Shown here: positions 59,834-64,000 of the stretch, piece after piece
Layout: the number at the start of each line of letters is the position of its first letter
Numbering within the stretch: the first letter of the stretch is position 1
Assembly (NCBI GenBank): GCA_937982115.1
Contig: CALJNE010000004.1
Span: 1-64,000 of the forward strand
DNA length: 64,000 nucleotides
Direction of reading: 5' to 3'
Origin: an uncultured Bacteroidales bacterium
GTDB taxonomy: Bacteria > Bacteroidota > Bacteroidia > Bacteroidales > ML635J-15
Made by a program: the position numbers and the translations under genes
The notes under the pieces: generated by a model
What the model was told of the DNA's origin: nothing
What the model saw: the letters and a program-made list of their open reading frames with translations, nothing else
The model's database searches: none

Positions 59834-60202
59834 ATGGGAAGTAAAGAAACCTGTTTATGCGGAATAAGCGAATATATAGTGTTGTCATGTTCGGGAGCAT
59901 GTGACCTAGGACAAATTACCGACATGGTAGCACGCAGATTAAGAGATAATGGGGTTAGAAAAATGAATTGTCTTGCTGCTGTTGGTGCAGGATTAGATGA
60001 TTACATAGAAAATTTTAGAAAATCCAATTTATTAATGTTAGATGGGTGTAATTCATGTTGTGGTAAAAATACTCTCCTTAAAAATAATATAAATAACTTT
60101 ATACATTTCAAACTTACAGACTTGAGACTTGAAAAATATAAAACTCCTATAAATGATGATATTATAAAAAAGGTTTATGATGAAGTAGAAATAATATATT
60201 AA
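59834..60202 (+). CDS. DGC-domain putative zinc-binding protein
   Basis: LSCSGACDLGQITDMVARRL and LMLDGCNSCCGKNTL. Confidence 0.82.
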   Translation: MGSKETCLCGISEYIVLSCSGACDLGQITDMVARRLRDNGVRKMNCLAAVGAGLDDYIENFRKSNLLMLDGCNSCCGKNTLLKNNINNFIHFKLTDLRLEKYKTPINDDIIKKVYDEVEIIY

Positions 60203-60214
60203 AATTAAAATCAT

Positions 60215-60655
60215 ATGAAAAGAAAAAAACAGTACTTTAAAAAACTTGTATTTTTAGGATTTATATTATTAAATATAGTATTTTCATGTAAAAATACTAA
60301 TAAAAAAGCCAATGAAAATGTCGAAGAATTTGGTTTCACTAAAAAAGCGACCATTGCTTATTTTCATGGCGATAGAAGATGTCCTACTTGTATAACTGTA
60401 GGAGATTTAGCAAAAAACACTTACGAAAGTTTTTTTAAAGAAAATCAAGATGTTGAATTTTATGAAATAAATATTGATAAAGATAATAATATAAAAATAG
60501 CTGAAAAATATGAAGTTGCCGGTTCAGCTTTGATAATAATTGGAAAAAATAACTTTCAAGATATCACTGGTTTTGCATTTAAAAATGCAACCACAAATCC
60601 CGAGTTAATTAAAAATAAAATTATTGAATTAGTAAATCAATATCTTGAAGATTAA
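60215..60655 (+). CDS. Small lipoprotein with YFHGDRRCPTC motif (thioredoxin-like suspected)
   Basis: Lipobox LNIVFSCKN; ATIAYFHGDRRCPTCITVGDLAK. Confidence 0.55.
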   Translation: MKRKKQYFKKLVFLGFILLNIVFSCKNTNKKANENVEEFGFTKKATIAYFHGDRRCPTCITVGDLAKNTYESFFKENQDVEFYEINIDKDNNIKIAEKYEVAGSALIIIGKNNFQDITGFAFKNATTNPELIKNKIIELVNQYLED

Positions 60656-60678
60656 TTTTTTTAAAAATTATATCAATT

Positions 60679-61086
60679 ATGAAAAAGATATTTTTAACAA
60701 TCATAGTATTATTCACATTTTTCTTGTATGGAATTGCACAAAAACAAAATCCCAAAGTAATAGTTTATTATTTTCATGCAACACATCGTTGCAATACCTG
60801 TATTGAAATTGAAAACAAAACTAAATTAGTTTTGTTTCAAGATTTCAAAGATGAATTAATTAATGGCATAATACAATTTCAATCATTTGATTACGAAGAT
60901 CCAACCAATCAAAAAATTGTAAAAAAATATTTTGCTTATGGGTCAACATTACTTCTGGTTTATCCAAGTGATGAGACAAAAAATGTTGAACTTACTGAAG
61001 TAGCATTTCAATATGTTGTAAATAAACCAGAAAAATTTAAAGAAATATTATCACAAGAAATCGAAAAGTTAATTCAAAGTAATTAA
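60679..61086 (+). CDS. Secreted small protein with YFHATHRCNTC motif, paralog of 60215-60655
   Basis: Signal peptide; VIVYYFHATHRCNTCIEIENKTKLVL. Confidence 0.55.
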   Translation: MKKIFLTIIVLFTFFLYGIAQKQNPKVIVYYFHATHRCNTCIEIENKTKLVLFQDFKDELINGIIQFQSFDYEDPTNQKIVKKYFAYGSTLLLVYPSDETKNVELTEVAFQYVVNKPEKFKEILSQEIEKLIQSN

Positions 61087-61096
61087 AACAAATTTT

Positions 61097-61522
61097 ATGA
61101 AAATTTTAATACTATGTACTGGTAATTCTTGCCGATCTCAAATGGCACATGGATTTTTACAATCTTTTGATCCTGAAATAACTGTATGCTCGGCAGGGAC
61201 AGAGGCAACAGGGAAATTAAATTCTAAAGCAGTAGAAGTAATGAAAGAAATTGGGATTGATATATCGCACCACACTTCAGACCCGGTTGAAAAATATCTT
61301 GATGATGAGTGGGATTATGTTATTACAGTTTGTGGAGGAGCAAATGAAAATTGTCCTACTTTTTTGGGTAAAGTAAAAAACAGGCTACATATTGGATTTG
61401 ATGATCCAACATATTCAGTCGGTAGTGAAGATTTCATTATGTCTGAATATAGAAGAGTAAGAGACGAAATAAAGGATGCTTTTTGGAAATTTTATTTAAA
61501 TAATATTAAAAATAAAAAATAA
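61097..61522 (+). CDS. arsC: Arsenate reductase, LMW-phosphatase fold (thioredoxin-coupled type)
   Basis: MKILILCTGNSCRSQMAHGFLQSF; VITVCGGANENCPTFLGKVKNRLHIGFDDPTYSVG. Confidence 0.93.
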   Translation: MKILILCTGNSCRSQMAHGFLQSFDPEITVCSAGTEATGKLNSKAVEVMKEIGIDISHHTSDPVEKYLDDEWDYVITVCGGANENCPTFLGKVKNRLHIGFDDPTYSVGSEDFIMSEYRRVRDEIKDAFWKFYLNNIKNKK

Positions 61523-61523
61523 T

Positions 61524-62549
61524 ATGGGAACAAAAAAAATAGCATTTTTTGAAAAATACCTTACTGTATGGGTTGCTCTTTGTATTGCTGCAGGAATTGT
61601 AATAGGTTATTTTGCTGGTGACAAAATAAAGTTTTTAACTGAAATGGAAATATTTAATGTAAACATTCCTGTTGCTATACTGATTTGGTTAATGATTTAC
61701 CCAATGATGTTGCAAATAGATTTCACCAGTTTAAAAAAAGTAGGAAAAGAACCTAAAGGGCTCATTTTAACAGTTGTTGTTAACTGGTTAATTAAACCCT
61801 TTACTATGGCATTTTTTGCCTGGATATTTTTTACAAAAATATATGCTGCCTTTATAGATCCATCACAAGCTGGAGAATACATAGCAGGAGCTATCCTATT
61901 GGGTGCAGCTCCGTGTACGGCTATGGTTTTTGTTTGGTCTTATCTTTCTGATGGAAATCCTAATTATACTCTTGTACAGGTATCGGTTAATGATTTAATT
62001 ATTTTAATTGCTTTTGTTCCTATTGTAGGACTTTTATTAGGAATAACAGATATAAGAATACCATACGAAACTCTTGCTACAAGTGTTTTAGTTTTTGTTG
62101 TCATTCCTCTTTTAGCTGGATATATTACAAACAGAACAGTAATTAAACAAAAAGGTGAAGAATGGTTGAAAAACAAATTATTACCTAAAATAAGACCTTT
62201 TTCAATCGGAGCATTACTTGTAACTTTAATTTTATTATTTGCTTTTCAAGGAGAAATAATTACTCAAAAACCATTCATCATATTACTTGTTGCGATACCT
62301 CTAATATTACAAACCTATTTTATTTTCTTAATAACATGGCTTATTGGAAAATACATCAAACTCCCCTACTCCATTTGTGCCCCTGCTGCAATGATAGGTG
62401 CAAGTAACTTTTTTGAACTTGCAGTAGCTGTTGCAATAGTGTTATTCGGATATCAATCCCCTGCCGCAATGGTTACTGTTGTTGGAGTACTGGTTGAAGT
62501 TCCTGTAATGTTATCGTTAGTAGCTTTTGCTAATAAAAATAAATATTAA
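61524..62549 (+). CDS. ACR3 family arsenite efflux transporter
   Basis: YPMMLQIDFTSLKKVGKEPKGLILTVVVNWLIKPFTMAFFAWIFF; GAAPCTAMVFVWSYL; SICAPAAMIGASNFFELAVAVAI. Confidence 0.95.
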   Translation: MGTKKIAFFEKYLTVWVALCIAAGIVIGYFAGDKIKFLTEMEIFNVNIPVAILIWLMIYPMMLQIDFTSLKKVGKEPKGLILTVVVNWLIKPFTMAFFAWIFFTKIYAAFIDPSQAGEYIAGAILLGAAPCTAMVFVWSYLSDGNPNYTLVQVSVNDLIILIAFVPIVGLLLGITDIRIPYETLATSVLVFVVIPLLAGYITNRTVIKQKGEEWLKNKLLPKIRPFSIGALLVTLILLFAFQGEIITQKPFIILLVAIPLILQTYFIFLITWLIGKYIKLPYSICAPAAMIGASNFFELAVAVAIVLFGYQSPAAMVTVVGVLVEVPVMLSLVAFANKNKY

Positions 62550-62620
62550 TAAAAATTCTAGGCATATCTTTACTCAATTACAATTTAATTTTGTCAAATA
62601 ATTTTTATTGTAATTAAAAG

Positions 62621-64000
62621 CTAAATCTTTATAAATTTTATATATTCGATTTTATTAGCTTGATGTATTCGTATAAAATAGGTTCCAGTATTTAAAAAAT
62701 CAATATTTATATTATAATTTGTATTTTTTAATTTTTCTTTAATCCATACATGACCTAACATATCAATAACTTCAATATCAATATTCTCAAAAATATTAAA
62801 ATTAGAATAAATTCTTATCCATTCACTTGATGGATTTGGATAAATAAAAAATTCACTATTTTTATCGTTGATGTTATTAACTCCGTCCAGATCTATCCAG
62901 ATATCATCAAGATAGAGGTTAAACATTTGAGCATTACTGTAACAATGAAATCCGAAATAATAATAATTATCTTCCCAAATTGGAAAATAAAGTGTTGATT
63001 GTTGATATACAGAATTTGTAATACCAAAAAAATCGCCAAGCAATACATTCATAGCCTGATTAGTTTGTTGGGTACCTAACATTACTTTAAAATTTTCGGG
63101 CCAGTAATCTGACTCAACTCTGTAAAAAAAGCTAAGTTTATAAATATACCCACTTTCAAGCCATACACATTTGGAAATTAACCAATCATCTGCCGGAAGA
63201 AAATCATTATAAATATACCTTACACATCCATTTCCAGAATTACAATAAAAACTCATATTTTGAATATATTGCCATGTTTTATTATCGTTATTCAAATCTT
63301 CAATTAACCAATTCTCATAATCATCCGAATTTTCAAATCCTACAAAATAAGGAATCGTTGAACTAGCAATGTTTTTAACAAGAGTATTTATTGTATCGTT
63401 CTCCGAGTTAACATCTCCAGGATAATCAATCCATACTTTGATGTAATAATCTCCATATTCGCTTAAATCAGCAAGTGTATTAAAACTATATGTAACTATT
63501 TCGTTAGGTAGTATCTGAGACTCAAATAATTCCTCAACTATATTACCATTATTTATTTGATATTTTAAAGAAATATTTGATAAAATATTGGAACAATAAT
63601 TTCTAAATTGAATAATCACTTCTTCATTTTCTAAATCACAAGCACTTATGGGATTTATAATATTTTCTATCATTAAATCTGTTTCGTTCAGCTCTTTTAT
63701 TTCAAAATTATTTATTGCAAAACTAAGCATATTAGCCTCACTTGTTAAATGAAAACCAATGTTATAAGTTGATGTTTCTGGCACTAAAAATACTGCTTCA
63801 GCAACATTCCATTCTAAGTTATTAACATTATACAAAAATACTAAATCTTGTAAAATAAAATCTATTTCAGGCTTTGAACACAGAAATACTGACAAAATAT
63901 GTTGCCAGAATATTCCAGAAGTTTTATAATCAAAAGTCAATTTATATAATTTTCCTTGCTCTAAATTTAGGCATCTGGAAAACAACCATTCATTAGCCTG
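62621..64000 (-). CDS. Secreted protein with C-terminal T9SS type A sorting domain (5' end beyond window)
   Basis: C-terminus FFIYPNPSSEWIRIYS...IEVIDMLGHVWIKEKL...LNTGTYFIRIHQANKIEYIKFIKI; ORF reaches within 15 nt of the window edge and probably continues. Confidence 0.8.
   Translation of the reverse strand, partial: QANEWLFSRCLNLEQGKLYKLTFDYKTSGIFWQHILSVFLCSKPEIDFILQDLVFLYNVNNLEWNVAEAVFLVPETSTYNIGFHLTSEANMLSFAINNFEIKELNETDLMIENIINPISACDLENEEVIIQFRNYCSNILSNISLKYQINNGNIVEELFESQILPNEIVTYSFNTLADLSEYGDYYIKVWIDYPGDVNSENDTINTLVKNIASSTIPYFVGFENSDDYENWLIEDLNNDNKTWQYIQNMSFYCNSGNGCVRYIYNDFLPADDWLISKCVWLESGYIYKLSFFYRVESDYWPENFKVMLGTQQTNQAMNVLLGDFFGITNSVYQQSTLYFPIWEDNYYYFGFHCYSNAQMFNLYLDDIWIDLDGVNNINDKNSEFFIYPNPSSEWIRIYSNFNIFENIDIEVIDMLGHVWIKEKLKNTNYNINIDFLNTGTYFIRIHQANKIEYIKFIKI

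Overview
AT-rich chromosomal segment of a Bacteroidota, probably Bacteroidales-like, bacterium. The call rests on a T9SS sorting-domain protein, a TonB receptor/DUF4249 pair, DUF4301, a PG0541-like RND accessory protein and TAnnTTTG-type promoters. Most of the window is ordinary housekeeping content: dnaE, trxA, sufE, hflX, fabH-plsX-rpmF, dusB, rimP-nusA-infB, arcA, folP-cdaA, glyA, sixA, an RND efflux operon with a TetR regulator, and tRNA-Pro and tRNA-Arg. Three parts stand out. (1) Two paralogous IS1595/ISXO2-like zinc-ribbon proteins (413-1450 and 42750-43739) appear to have lost the catalytic residues. The second sits beside two decayed partial copies of its own promoter and first ~24 codons (43860-44230). 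(2) An apparent 11-gene arsenic/thiol-redox operon (56335-62549) combines ArsR, ArsC, Acr3 and an ArsP-like permease with a CcdA-like membrane protein, a TM0996-type thioredoxin, three secreted Cys-motif proteins, a rhodanese fold with Asp at the usual Cys position, and a DGC-motif protein. (3) A strong intrinsic-terminator-like hairpin lies directly upstream of the probable rimP start, suggesting attenuation of rimP-nusA-infB. A partial IS4-family (DUF4372) transposase runs off the left edge and is absent from the ORF track. All family calls were made by eye from motifs; no database search was run.
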